The notes under the pieces are model-generated. The model searched no databases. It was given only the letters and a program-made list of their open reading frames with translations, and was not told where the DNA came from. Of a stretch of 64,000 bases of DNA, positions 9,757-18,166 are shown piece by piece. Location: assembly GCF_021568315.1 (NCBI RefSeq), contig NZ_JAKGSI010000007.1:1-64000 (forward strand), written 5' to 3'. Position numbers and translations under genes: made by a program. Numbering within the stretch: position 1 is the first letter of the stretch; every line of letters begins with the position of its first letter. This DNA is from Corynebacterium uropygiale. Its GTDB lineage: Bacteria > Actinomycetota > Actinomycetes > Mycobacteriales > Mycobacteriaceae.

Positions 9757-11100
9757 CTAGCGGAACGGCACCTCGCCGATGCTTCGCCGCAGCTTGCGCG
9801 TGCGCAGCCGCTCGGGGTGGAGGGCGAGGGTTTCCATCGCCCGCACGGCGCAGGTGACGTGCGCTTCCTTCGAGTTGCTATAGAAGGCCTTGGCCTGGGA
9901 GGGCAGCTTGGGGACAGCGTGCAGCGGGAGGTCGGAGACGCTGAGCAGGGTGCCATAGGGCACGCGGTAGCGGTAGCCGTTGGTGGCGAGCGTGCAGGAT
10001 TCCATGTCCACGGCGACGGCCGTCGAGCCATGAAGCCAGGACCACAGCTCCCGCGGGGTGTGCCATTCCCAGTTGCGGTCGCCCGTCGAGAGGACGGTGC
10101 CGGTGCGCATGAGGGACTTATCGGCGCTGTAGACCTCCGCGACGCTCGCCTCGAGGGCGCGCTGAACCTCGGGGATCGCGGGGATGGGGACGTCGCGGCG
10201 GACGTGGCGGTCGAGGATGTAGTCCTCCCGCTGGTAGGCGTTGCCCAGGATGAGGTCGCCGATGCGCATCCGCCCGTCGAGGCCCGCACAGTGCCCGATC
10301 ATGATCCACGCCTCCGGGCGCAGCACCGCGAGGGCGTCGGTGATGGTCTTGGCATTCGACGGGCCCACGCCGATGTTGATCATGGTGATGCCGTCGCCGT
10401 CCTCGGTGGTGAGGTCGATGCGCGGCATCTGGTGGCCGGCGACGGCCGTCGTGATCCCCGTGTAGCGCGTGCCCTCCTCGGCGAGGCGCGCGCGGCCGAG
10501 CTTCTCAAACTCGGTGGTGTGCATGTCGTAGTTGGTGAAGAGGATGAAGCGTTGGAGCGACTCCACCTCGATGCCCGTGTAGTGCTCAATGCGCGCGCAC
10601 GCGATGTCGAAGCGCTGCGGCCCGAAGTAGAAGAGCGGCTTCTCGGAGCCATGGAAGGCGTCCCAATCGGCGTCGACGATCGCATCGTGCACATCATCGA
10701 GGGAGGGGCGCGGCACCCCGGCGGGGCGCACCTCCCCGACGCTCCCGATCCCCGGCAGGTACTCCGGCGGGATGCGCGTGGCGCCGGGCTCCACCCAAAT
10801 CCGGCAGGGATAGTTGCTGGTCAGGTGGGTGAGCTGCTCCTCGAGGTAGGGGCGCATGATGTGCGGCCGGGAGATTTCCGCGCTGTAGTGCCCGGCCTCC
10901 TCGACATAGCCGAAGGGAGCCGCCCGGTCGATGGGCCGCCACTCGAGGACCTCGACGTGCAGCCTGGGGTAGACCACCTGGCTCCACAGCCCCCATTCCT
11001 GCTGCTCGACGGCACGCCGCGCGGTTGCCACGGAGTTGTCGTAGATGGCGCAGAGTTTCTCGACGGATTCTTGGACGGCTTTATTCGCAGCTCCCACCAT
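9757..11100 (-). CDS. amn: AMP nucleosidase
   Basis: A 447-residue protein matching AMP nucleosidase in two parts: an N-terminal domain of about 180 residues, and a C-terminal nucleoside-phosphorylase-fold domain with NIGVGPSNAKT, MIGHCAGLDGRMRIGD and the DMESCTLA motif near the active site. It hydrolyses AMP to adenine and ribose 5-phosphate. The start at 11100 fits the family's N-terminus. Its first 20 bases lie inside the upstream exonuclease gene, so translation is probably coupled. Last gene of a malic enzyme-exonuclease-amn operon. Confidence 0.93.
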   Translation of the reverse strand: MVGAANKAVQESVEKLCAIYDNSVATARRAVEQQEWGLWSQVVYPRLHVEVLEWRPIDRAAPFGYVEEAGHYSAEISRPHIMRPYLEEQLTHLTSNYPCRIWVEPGATRIPPEYLPGIGSVGEVRPAGVPRPSLDDVHDAIVDADWDAFHGSEKPLFYFGPQRFDIACARIEHYTGIEVESLQRFILFTNYDMHTTEFEKLGRARLAEEGTRYTGITTAVAGHQMPRIDLTTEDGDGITMINIGVGPSNAKTITDALAVLRPEAWIMIGHCAGLDGRMRIGDLILGNAYQREDYILDRHVRRDVPIPAIPEVQRALEASVAEVYSADKSLMRTGTVLSTGDRNWEWHTPRELWSWLHGSTAVAVDMESCTLATNGYRYRVPYGTLLSVSDLPLHAVPKLPSQAKAFYSNSKEAHVTCAVRAMETLALHPERLRTRKLRRSIGEVPFR

Positions 11101-11734
11101 GGGTCCAAGCGTAGCGGGAGAGGGGCGCTTCCGCCGGCTGGACGGAACCCACAAGCTCGGCCCAGGGGAGGGGGTGGAGCGCGTGGCAGTCGAAGGGGAC
11201 CCGCTGGTGCAGCGCCCGGAGGAGCTCGGCCGTGGCGAGGGCATCCCCCAGCGCGCTGTGCCGGTACTGGTGTTCGATGCCGCAGTGCTCGGCGCAGCGG
11301 GCGAGTGAATGGGAGTCCAGGTCTGGAAACACCGTCCGCGCGTGCTCGCACGTGCAAAGCGTCCAGGACTCGTGCGAGGGAAGTTTCACGTGAAACCGCG
11401 CGCATTCCTGGGCGAGGAAACGCGCATCAAAACGCGCCCAGTGCGCCGCGAGCAGCCGCCCGTCGAGAAGCGAAGCCAGCTCCCCGGCCACCCCGCGGAA
11501 GGACGGGGCCTGCGCCACGTCTTCCTCCCGGATCCCGTGGATGTGCGTGGCGCCCACGCCGCCGGCGGGTCGGATGAGGCTCGTCCATGTGGTCTCGACG
11601 CGCAGCTGGGCGTCGAGCAGCACCACGGCGAGCTCCAGGATCTCGTCCTCGCTGGAGAGGCCGGTGGTTTCGCAGTCGACGACGGCGACGGGATAGGGGA
11701 GCGGGGCCAGGGCGCCCGCGCTGCTGGGAGGCAT
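11081..11734 (-). CDS. DEDDh 3'-5' exonuclease (DnaQ-like)
   Basis: A 217-residue protein with the ExoI motif VVDCETTGL (residues about 19-27), an ExoII region WARFDARFLA and an ExoIII HSALGDALAT, together giving the D-E-D-D-h active site. It belongs to the DNA polymerase III epsilon-like family; whether it proofreads or trims RNA or DNA elsewhere is not clear. It begins one base after the malic-enzyme stop and overlaps amn by 20 bases, so all three are probably one transcript. Confidence 0.9.
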   Translation of the reverse strand: MPPSSAGALAPLPYPVAVVDCETTGLSSEDEILELAVVLLDAQLRVETTWTSLIRPAGGVGATHIHGIREEDVAQAPSFRGVAGELASLLDGRLLAAHWARFDARFLAQECARFHVKLPSHESWTLCTCEHARTVFPDLDSHSLARCAEHCGIEHQYRHSALGDALATAELLRALHQRVPFDCHALHPLPWAELVGSVQPAEAPLSRYAWTHGGSCE

Positions 11735-11735
11735 G

Positions 11736-12920
11736 TTAGGAGCGGGCGGCGGCCATGCGGACCGCCTGGCTCACGGCGGGGGCGACGCGCCCGTCGAGCG
11801 GGGAGGGGATGACGTGCTCGGCGTTGAGGTCCTCGGCGGCGATTTCGGCGATGGCGCGGGAGGCGGCGAGCTTCATGTCGGGGGTGATGCTCGTGGCCCC
11901 GGCGGCGAGGGCACCGTGGAAGATGCCGGGGAAGGCGAGCACGTTGTTGATCTGGTTGGGAAGGTCGCTGCGCCCGGTGGCCACCACGGCCCCGTAACGA
12001 TAGGCCAGCTCAGGGGCGATTTCTGGGTCGGGGTTGGCGAGGGAGAAGAGGATCGGCTCGGGCGCCATGCCGGCGAGCTCCTGCTCGCTCACGTGCCCGC
12101 GGGACAGGCCGATGAAGGCGTCCGCCCCGCGCAGCGCCTCGGCGACCCCGCCGGTGATGTTCCGCGGGTTGGTGTAGGTGAGCAGCTCCTCCTTGATGGG
12201 GTTGAGGTGGCCGCGATCCTTCTGGATGATCCCGCGGGAGTCGAGCACCGTGATGTCGGTGATCCCGGCGTCGTGGAGCATCTTTGCGCAGGCCACGCCC
12301 GCGGCGCCGGCCCCGGAGATGACCACGCGCAGCCGGGTGAGGTCCCGGTTGAGGAGCCGGCAGGAGTTGTGCAGCGCGGCCGTGATGACGATGGCGGTGC
12401 CGTGCTGGTCATCGTGCATGACCGGGATGTCGAGCTTCTCGATGAGACGGCGCTCCACCTCGAAGCAGGTGGGCGCGGCAATGTCCTCCAGGTTGATCGC
12501 GCCGAAGGAGGGCGCGATGGCGGCGATAGTGGCGACGAGGGAGTCCGCATCATGCTTGTCCAGCACGATGGGCACCGCGTTGAGGTCGGCAAAAGCGCTG
12601 AACAGCTGGGCTTTCCCCTCCATGACGGGCAGCGCGGCGAGGGGCCCGATGTTCCCCAGCCCCAGCACCGCCGAGCCGTCCGAGATGATGGCCACGGTGC
12701 GGCCCCGGCCGGTGAGCCGCTGGGAGGCCTGCGGCTCGCCGTGGATCTGCTGGCACACCCGGGCGACGCCGGGAGTGTAGGCCAGGGAGAGATCGCGGAC
12801 GGTGCGCAGCGGCCGCGAGGAGGTGACGGTGAGCTTCCCTCCCTCGTGAGCATCAAAGATCTCTTGGTCGGACAGTTGTGCCGGCTGATGGTCAACGTGG
12901 TGCTCAAGGGGGAAGCTCAT
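11736..12920 (-). CDS. malE: NAD(P)-dependent malic enzyme
   Basis: A 394-residue short-type bacterial malic enzyme. The N-terminal domain carries the YTPGVARVC motif and the metal-site region HDDQHGTA. The Rossmann domain has GAGAAGVACAKML. It converts malate to pyruvate and CO2 with reduction of NAD(P). The start at 12920 matches the family; upstream frame is not similar. First gene of the operon with the exonuclease and AMP nucleosidase. Confidence 0.94.
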   Translation of the reverse strand: MSFPLEHHVDHQPAQLSDQEIFDAHEGGKLTVTSSRPLRTVRDLSLAYTPGVARVCQQIHGEPQASQRLTGRGRTVAIISDGSAVLGLGNIGPLAALPVMEGKAQLFSAFADLNAVPIVLDKHDADSLVATIAAIAPSFGAINLEDIAAPTCFEVERRLIEKLDIPVMHDDQHGTAIVITAALHNSCRLLNRDLTRLRVVISGAGAAGVACAKMLHDAGITDITVLDSRGIIQKDRGHLNPIKEELLTYTNPRNITGGVAEALRGADAFIGLSRGHVSEQELAGMAPEPILFSLANPDPEIAPELAYRYGAVVATGRSDLPNQINNVLAFPGIFHGALAAGATSITPDMKLAASRAIAEIAAEDLNAEHVIPSPLDGRVAPAVSQAVRMAAARS

Positions 12921-12978
12921 GGGCACATAGTGTAACGGGTCACCTTGGAAAGCTGGAACTGTGCGGCGGGGCGAGCCC

Positions 12979-14016
12979 TCAGCACTCGTCCTCCTGGGCG
13001 CCGTCGGTGTCCTCCCAATAGCGGTGGAGCTCCTCAACGCTCGTCATCGCCCGCAGGCAATCGACCGTCGCGGCGTCCGCGCTGTCCCCGCTGAAGATTC
13101 CGGGCTCGACGTCGGGAATGAGGGTGCGCCCGGCCCAGGACTCGGACTCGGTGAGGGGTGCGGCCTCCCCGGAGGCGACCATGGCCTCGAGCGTGCGGAC
13201 CCAGGAGGGTCGCTCGTCCCCGCCGCGCCACAGCGTGGTGTGGAGTGCGGTGTGGGGCCCATCGAGGAGCGGGTAGGAGATCGCCCAGCCGCCGCAGCCG
13301 TGAAGCCGGACGGCCACGGAGGTGATGAAGCCGCGCCGGTCGGCCTCCGCCAGGGGGATGGTGGCGACTACATACATGTCCTCCAGGTGAGCGTCGAGAC
13401 CATCCGAATGCAGGGCCACAAGGTGCTGCTCCGGGATGCGCAGCCCGCCGAGTCCGGTGGAGCTGCGGAAGCCGTCGAGGAGAAGACCGGCGTGCGCGTC
13501 GATGCTCAGTTCCCCGAGGCCTTCGATGTGGCTGCGGCCGCGCAGGAGGCAGACCGCCCCGGTGCCGAGGCTCACCTGGTGGCTATCGATGCGCGATTGT
13601 TCGCTGAGGCTGAAGGTGGCGGGGTGGTGCTCGGGGTGAGTGGGCTCGTCGGCGTGGATGGCGGTGGCGTTGAGGTCGCCGTCGGTGATGCTGAAGATGA
13701 GCCCGGGGCCCGAGCTCACGCTGCCGTTGAGCTGCGCGTGGTGGATGAGGAGGCCGCGGCCGGCGTGGAGGTCGCAGTCGTGGAGCCGCGAGCGGGTGAT
13801 GCTGAGCGCCTCACCGCTGATGATCTCCCCGCCGTCGAGGGTGCTAAAGAGTATGCCGATGGGGCCGCGCGCCCCGATCCAGGTGCCTTTGTAGCGGGAG
13901 TGGATGAGGTGGCAGTCGCCAAATTTCTCTTCGTCGGCCGCGCCCGAGGTGCAGCCGCGCGAGCGCAGGTATGCGATGGCATGAGAGCCAGGATGATCAT
14001 TCCCCGAGGTCGTCAT
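12979..14016 (-). CDS. Conserved-looking cytoplasmic protein, N-terminal part possibly beta-helical
   Basis: A 345-residue protein with no signal peptide or membrane span. Residues about 30-190 show an irregular series of short strand-like segments (ILFSTLDGGEIISGEALSI and similar), about 20 residues apart, suggesting a right-handed beta-helix or pentapeptide-like fold. The remainder is globular and acidic at the C-terminus. I do not recognise the family. It stands between malic enzyme and a UTRA regulator on the same strand. Confidence 0.7.
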   Translation of the reverse strand: MTTSGNDHPGSHAIAYLRSRGCTSGAADEEKFGDCHLIHSRYKGTWIGARGPIGILFSTLDGGEIISGEALSITRSRLHDCDLHAGRGLLIHHAQLNGSVSSGPGLIFSITDGDLNATAIHADEPTHPEHHPATFSLSEQSRIDSHQVSLGTGAVCLLRGRSHIEGLGELSIDAHAGLLLDGFRSSTGLGGLRIPEQHLVALHSDGLDAHLEDMYVVATIPLAEADRRGFITSVAVRLHGCGGWAISYPLLDGPHTALHTTLWRGGDERPSWVRTLEAMVASGEAAPLTESESWAGRTLIPDVEPGIFSGDSADAATVDCLRAMTSVEELHRYWEDTDGAQEDEC

Positions 14017-14060
14017 GAGTATCCCCTGTCATACGGTATTGTCCCTCGAAATTTTCTTCA

Positions 14061-14840
14061 TTATAGACGTGCGCGCGGCGCGATGGCACCGTTCGACGGC
14101 GTACCCCGCACATTCGTCACCATGAACGTGGCGTGCTGGGGGAGATAGCGGTCATCGGAGGCCTCCACGGGGCGGCCCTGGGAGTCAAAGGATCGGCGCC
14201 GCACCCTGAGCAGCGGCGTGGAGGTCTCGACGCCCAGCAGCCGCGCGTCCTCCTCATCCGCGCCGACGGCATCGATGGTGCGCTGGGCGTGGTGGAAGTC
14301 CACCCCGGCGTCGAGAAATGCCTGGTAGATGGAGCCGGCGTCGGTGTCCACCCCGTCCAGGTGGCGGCCGACCGCAATCGGGTAGCGCAGCCGCTCCACC
14401 ATGGCGGGGGTGCCGTCGATGAGGCGGAGCCGGTGGATGATGAGGACCTCATCTCCCTCGGCGATGTCCAGGAGCGCCGCGAGGCCCGCGTCCGCCGGCC
14501 GAACATCCGTGGACTGCGTGCGCTGCCCGGGCTGCAGGCCGGAGGCCTTGCACCACTGGGTGAAAGAGATGATGTCATCGAAGTTCTGGGCGGGCACCGT
14601 GCTGAGGACCCGGGAGCGGCGGCCCTGGCCGGAGGAGATGAGGCCCTCGGTGCGGAGGACGTCGAGGGCGTGCCGCACGGTTCCCCGTGAACTCATGTAG
14701 GAATCGCACAGCGCGGCCTCGGAGGGAAGGGACTCGCCGGGGCTGAGCTCGCCGCTGCGGATGGACTCCCGCAGGGCAGAGGCGATGAGGAGATATTGCT
14801 GCTCGGGGGCGGTGGGACGGGTGGAAGCCATGGACCTCAT
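14061..14840 (-). CDS. GntR-family regulator, UTRA (HutC/PhnF) subfamily
   Basis: About 259 residues from the start at 14840. The N-terminal winged HTH has LPSEAALCDSYMSSRGTVRHAL, and the C-terminal UTRA domain spans residues about 95-240. A start at 14858 would place the operator inside the coding region, so 14840 or 14831 is preferred. It diverges from the FAD oxidoreductase-phosphonatase-like pair and most likely represses it, as PhnF-type regulators do. The HutC-type half-palindrome GTATAGAC lies just upstream. Confidence 0.9.
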   Translation of the reverse strand: MRSMASTRPTAPEQQYLLIASALRESIRSGELSPGESLPSEAALCDSYMSSRGTVRHALDVLRTEGLISSGQGRRSRVLSTVPAQNFDDIISFTQWCKASGLQPGQRTQSTDVRPADAGLAALLDIAEGDEVLIIHRLRLIDGTPAMVERLRYPIAVGRHLDGVDTDAGSIYQAFLDAGVDFHHAQRTIDAVGADEEDARLLGVETSTPLLRVRRRSFDSQGRPVEASDDRYLPQHATFMVTNVRGTPSNGAIAPRARL

Positions 14841-14847
14841 TTTAACA

Positions 14848-14857
14848 TGTATAGACA
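14848..14857. promoter_or_regulatory. HutC/PhnF-type operator
   Basis: TGTATAGACA matches the GT-N-TA-N-AC consensus of HutC-subfamily GntR proteins and resembles the mycobacterial PhnF site. It is in the 47-base gap between the divergent regulator and oxidoreductase genes, so it could control both. Confidence 0.65.
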
Positions 14858-14887
14858 ACTCTCTCCTTCGCTGTTAGCCTGAGCGCC

Positions 14888-16024
14888 ATGAGCACGGACA
14901 TCGCAGACATCCTCGTCGTTGGCTCAGGAATCCTCGGCCTCGCCACGGCGTATTGGGCGCACTCCGAGGGCCACACTGTTCACGTCTTAGACTCCGCGGA
15001 CCGCCCCGTCGGTTCCTCCATTCAGAATTTTGGTCACGCCTGCTTCACGGGGCAGAGCGACGCCGTCCAACCGCTCGCCGATCTGTCCCGCGAAGGCTGG
15101 CGCCGCGCCGCCGCCGATGCCGGCTTCTGGGCGCGCGAATCCGGGACGTGGATCCCCGCGCGAACGGAGGCTGAGCTGCAGGTTGTCCGCGAGTTCGCTG
15201 AGCATCGCGGGCCCGAGCGGGTGCGGCTCGCGGATCCCGCCAAGATCGCCGGCGCCCTGGGTGCCCCGAGCAGCGCGGAGGGGATGATCGGCGGGGCCCA
15301 CCTCCCCCGGGACATGCGCGTCAACCCCCGGGAGGTCGCCCCCAGGATCGCCGAGTACCTGGCCGCGAACGGGGTACGTTTCACGTGGAACACTCGGGTT
15401 CTCCGCGCCGAGGATGGTGTCGTCGAGACCACGCGCGGAATGTACCGCGGCGGGCGCGTGATCGTGTGCCCGGGCATGGAGCTCAACCAGCTCTTCCCGG
15501 AGATCGCGGAGAAGTACGAGGTGCGGGTGTGTTCCCTGGTCATGGCGTTGCTCGAGCGGCCGAGCCGCATCCCCGAGGGCCTCGCCGTCCTCACCGGGAC
15601 CTCGCTGGCCCGCTATGACGGCTTCGCGGCCATGCCCTCGGTGCCCGCGCTGCGCGAGGAGCTGCGGGACAGACACCCTGAGCTGGTCGATTGCATCGCG
15701 AACCTCATGCTCACCACCATCCCGGGCGGCATCTTCATGGGCGACTCCCACGCCTACGCCCTCTCCCCGGAGCCCTTCATTGACGAGCGCCTCGCCACGC
15801 TCCTCCAGGACGAGGGCGCCCAGCTCCTCGGACTCCGCCCGGAGGAGCGCCGCGTCCGCCAGCGCTGGCTCGGGCGCTACGCGGATAGTCCCACCATCAA
15901 CCTCATCGTCGAGCACCCCGACGAACGCACCACGGTGGCCGTCGTCGCGAGCGGCATCGGCATGACCCTCTCCTTCGGCCTCGCGAAGTACATTCTCGAC
16001 GGCCGCCCCGTCCCCGCCATCTGA
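14888..16024 (+). CDS. FAD-dependent oxidoreductase of the phosphonate-linked (TIGR03364-type) clade
   Basis: A 378-residue DAO-family flavoprotein with an N-terminal dinucleotide fold (ILVVGSGILGLATAYWA) and a C-terminal GIGMTLSFGLAK segment. Members of this clade are known to sit beside phosphonatase-like hydrolases. The likely reaction is oxidative deamination of an aminoalkylphosphonate to its aldehyde, for example 2-aminoethylphosphonate to phosphonoacetaldehyde; the substrate is inferred from context. It lies 25 bases upstream of the hydrolase, same strand. It has no PhnW-type transaminase partner here. Confidence 0.88.
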   Translation: MSTDIADILVVGSGILGLATAYWAHSEGHTVHVLDSADRPVGSSIQNFGHACFTGQSDAVQPLADLSREGWRRAAADAGFWARESGTWIPARTEAELQVVREFAEHRGPERVRLADPAKIAGALGAPSSAEGMIGGAHLPRDMRVNPREVAPRIAEYLAANGVRFTWNTRVLRAEDGVVETTRGMYRGGRVIVCPGMELNQLFPEIAEKYEVRVCSLVMALLERPSRIPEGLAVLTGTSLARYDGFAAMPSVPALREELRDRHPELVDCIANLMLTTIPGGIFMGDSHAYALSPEPFIDERLATLLQDEGAQLLGLRPEERRVRQRWLGRYADSPTINLIVEHPDERTTVAVVASGIGMTLSFGLAKYILDGRPVPAI

Positions 16025-16048
16025 TCCACCCCTCAAGGAGGTTCCCAC

Positions 16049-16729
16049 ATGAGCAGCACCCCCATTGACCTGGTCATCTGCGATATGGCCGGTACCACCA
16101 TTGATGATCGCGACGAGGTCTACCGCGTCCTCCGCGAGGCCGCCGAGCGCGAGGGCGCCCGCTTCAGCGCCGAGGTCTTCCAGGAGCACATGGGTATGGA
16201 GAAGCACCATGCGCTGGGCGAGCTCCTGCGGATCGGCACGGACCTCGACGCCGAGGCGCGCGAGGCCGCGTGGGCCCGAGCCTGGGACTGGTTCCGCGAG
16301 GAACTGCGCCGCACCTACACGGCCGAGCCGCCCACGCCGCTGCCCGGTGTGCCCGAACTCATCGAGGAGCTGCGCGCGCGGGGAATCCCGCTCGGGCTCA
16401 CCACGGGCTTCTCCCGGGAGATCGCGGACATCATCCTCGACGCGCTGGGCTGGACCGCTGACGCCTCTCGCTGCGGCGATGAGGTCCCCGAGGGGCGGCC
16501 GGCACCCGACCTCATCCGCGCCGTCATGGCGGACCTCGGCGTCACCGATGCGCGGCGCGTGCTGAGCGTCGGCGACACTGCCGCCGACGTTGCCTCCGCG
16601 CGGGCAGCGGGCGTGCGTTCCGTCGGGGTGCTCACGGGGCATCTCAGCTGCGAGGACTTCGAGCGCCTCGGCGCCGAGCACGTGCTCCCCGGGGCGGGCG
16701 AGATTCCCTCCCTCATTGACTCCCTCTGA
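16049..16729 (+). CDS. Phosphonatase-like HAD hydrolase
   Basis: A 226-residue HAD enzyme. The nucleophile Asp12 is in ICDMAGTTIDD. The cap contains HMGMEKHHAL, where Lys52 aligns with the Schiff-base Lys of PhnX phosphonoacetaldehyde hydrolase. The C-terminal SVGDTAADVASARAAG is the metal-binding HAD motif III/IV. It would cleave the C-P bond of the aldehyde made by the oxidoreductase, releasing phosphate. AAGGAGG site six bases before the start. No phosphonate importer genes are in the window. Confidence 0.9.
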   Translation: MSSTPIDLVICDMAGTTIDDRDEVYRVLREAAEREGARFSAEVFQEHMGMEKHHALGELLRIGTDLDAEAREAAWARAWDWFREELRRTYTAEPPTPLPGVPELIEELRARGIPLGLTTGFSREIADIILDALGWTADASRCGDEVPEGRPAPDLIRAVMADLGVTDARRVLSVGDTAADVASARAAGVRSVGVLTGHLSCEDFERLGAEHVLPGAGEIPSLIDSL

Positions 16730-16826
16730 GCAGGAGATATAAGCGGGAAATTCTAGATTTCGGCCCCTCACTGTTAGAGTGAGGAACAGACACTACCGAG
16801 CCGCCAACCCGCAGAAGGAGACCCCC

Positions 16827-17432
16827 GTGCCCACCCGCGCCCGCTTCAGCCTCGCCCTCACGCTGCCCCTCGCCCTGGCCCTGGGCGCCTGCGCTGGACA
16901 GGAATCCTCCGAGCCCACCACGGTCACCGCGACGGTGACCCAAGGCAGCGACACCTCCGCGCCCGCGACCTCCTCGGCAGCCTCTGAAGCCTCTGAGACG
17001 ACGACGGCCAGCAGCTGCACCGGCGCCAAGGACATCAATGAGAGCGCCTTCGGCCGTTGGGCCCGGCTGGGAGAGGTCCCGCTGGAATCGGGAGAGGCGG
17101 TGCCCTTTAAGGTCTCGGCGAATTGCTACGACCCCTCCGCCGAGCTCAGCTGGGCGATCCTCACCATCACGGGCGAGGGGGCGTCGGGTCAGGCGCTTCT
17201 CCTCATGCGCCACGGGGATATGGTCGCGGTGCCTGCGCCGAGTGTCGTGGATAACGTCGACGACGTCACCCGGTTCTCGCCCAGCGAGATCCGCGCCAAC
17301 CTCGGCGGCACGGACGTGACGTTCAGCGTGGAACACGGCGAGGTCACCGCCAACCCGGCGCCGCAGGGGAGCGCCACGCTGGACCTGCAGGGAAAGAACT
17401 ATCGCGGGCCGAGGGGCGCTGAGCATCACTAG
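16827..17432 (+). CDS. LppP/LprE-type lipoprotein
   Basis: A 201-residue lipoprotein. The GTG start at 16827 follows an AGAAGGAG site. The signal peptide ends in the lipobox LALGAC, giving Cys at about residue 20. A Thr/Ser/Ala-rich linker is followed by a folded domain starting near SSCTGAKDINES. Its organisation fits the LppP/LprE lipoprotein family of actinobacteria, whose function is not well defined. It is probably anchored on the outer face of the cytoplasmic membrane and converges on the DUF805 gene. Confidence 0.82.
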   Translation: MPTRARFSLALTLPLALALGACAGQESSEPTTVTATVTQGSDTSAPATSSAASEASETTTASSCTGAKDINESAFGRWARLGEVPLESGEAVPFKVSANCYDPSAELSWAILTITGEGASGQALLLMRHGDMVAVPAPSVVDNVDDVTRFSPSEIRANLGGTDVTFSVEHGEVTANPAPQGSATLDLQGKNYRGPRGAEHH

Positions 17433-17450
17433 CTGCGTGGGTGCGCCTTG

Positions 17451-17918
17451 TTATGCCGGTCGCGCGTCGAGCATTCCCTCCTGCGAAGGATAAAACCTGT
17501 CCGGCTCCTTGGAAGGCATAGAAAGAAGGATGAGTAGCGGAATGGTGCCGAGGACAGGAATGAAGCCGATGAAGATCCAGGCATCGGAGTAGTCAGCGTC
17601 GTGGAGGCGGCGGCAGGCCAATGTGAAGCTCGGAAGACTATTGAGGACGTTAAAGGCGACCAACACAAGGGACGCATCGTCCCAGCTGATGCGTAGGCAA
17701 AGAATCCCACACTGAATGAGGAAAACAATCGCTATGACCCACCAAAACTCAGATCGTGAGGCACGACCCTCAAGATCGAAGGCGCAGCGCACATAACGTT
17801 TCCAGGCTTGGAAGAAGCTTGCCCCGGGCAGGGGATCCACGCCAGGGTATTTGGCGGAGGGCGGCGAGGGGTCTCGGTTGGGCGGGGGCTCATGGGGTCT
17901 CCTTTTCTCGGGCATCAT
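17451..17918 (-). CDS. DUF805 membrane protein
   Basis: A 155-residue protein with a Pro-rich cytoplasmic N-terminus and about four membrane segments, matching DUF805: RASRSEFWWVIAI opens the first span and FTLACRRLHDADYSDAW is the family hallmark. Function unknown. The start may be ATG 17918 or 17915; both lack a good ribosome site. A well-placed AAAAGGAGA lies inside the gene but serves a different frame. Confidence 0.85.
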   Translation of the reverse strand: MMPEKRRPHEPPPNRDPSPPSAKYPGVDPLPGASFFQAWKRYVRCAFDLEGRASRSEFWWVIAIVFLIQCGILCLRISWDDASLVLVAFNVLNSLPSFTLACRRLHDADYSDAWIFIGFIPVLGTIPLLILLSMPSKEPDRFYPSQEGMLDARPA

Positions 17919-18112
17919 GATCGAGGCAATCGACGGCAGAGCAGCACAACGAAACGTGGCTCAATAGTTACTGCATACAAGAGCGTGGCTATATGTTCAA
18001 GGGGGAGCCCCGGGATGGGTGGATCGGCCGGAGGGCATCAAACCTACAAGAATGCTCCTTTGGCGCGAGAAGCTGTTCTCGCTCTTTTGTAACCCGCCCC
18101 CCGCACACACGA

Positions 18113-18146
18113 CAGCGGCGCCAGCTCGTGGCCGGCGCCGCCGCTG
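18113..18146. terminator. GC-rich hairpin after the first lipase gene
   Basis: CAGCGGCG at 18113-18120 pairs with CGCCGCTG at 18139-18146; an alternative inner pairing GCGGCGCC/GGCGCCGC is also possible. It lies 20 bases past the minus-strand lipase stop. Confidence 0.55.
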
Positions 18147-18166
18147 CAGTCTGAAAGGCGATCGAG

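Noticed and set aside
16766..16784. Small hairpin CCTCACT-GTTAG-AGTGAGG after the phosphonatase-like gene
   Set aside because: It overlaps a plausible -10 region for the lipoprotein gene, so its role as a terminator cannot be decided.
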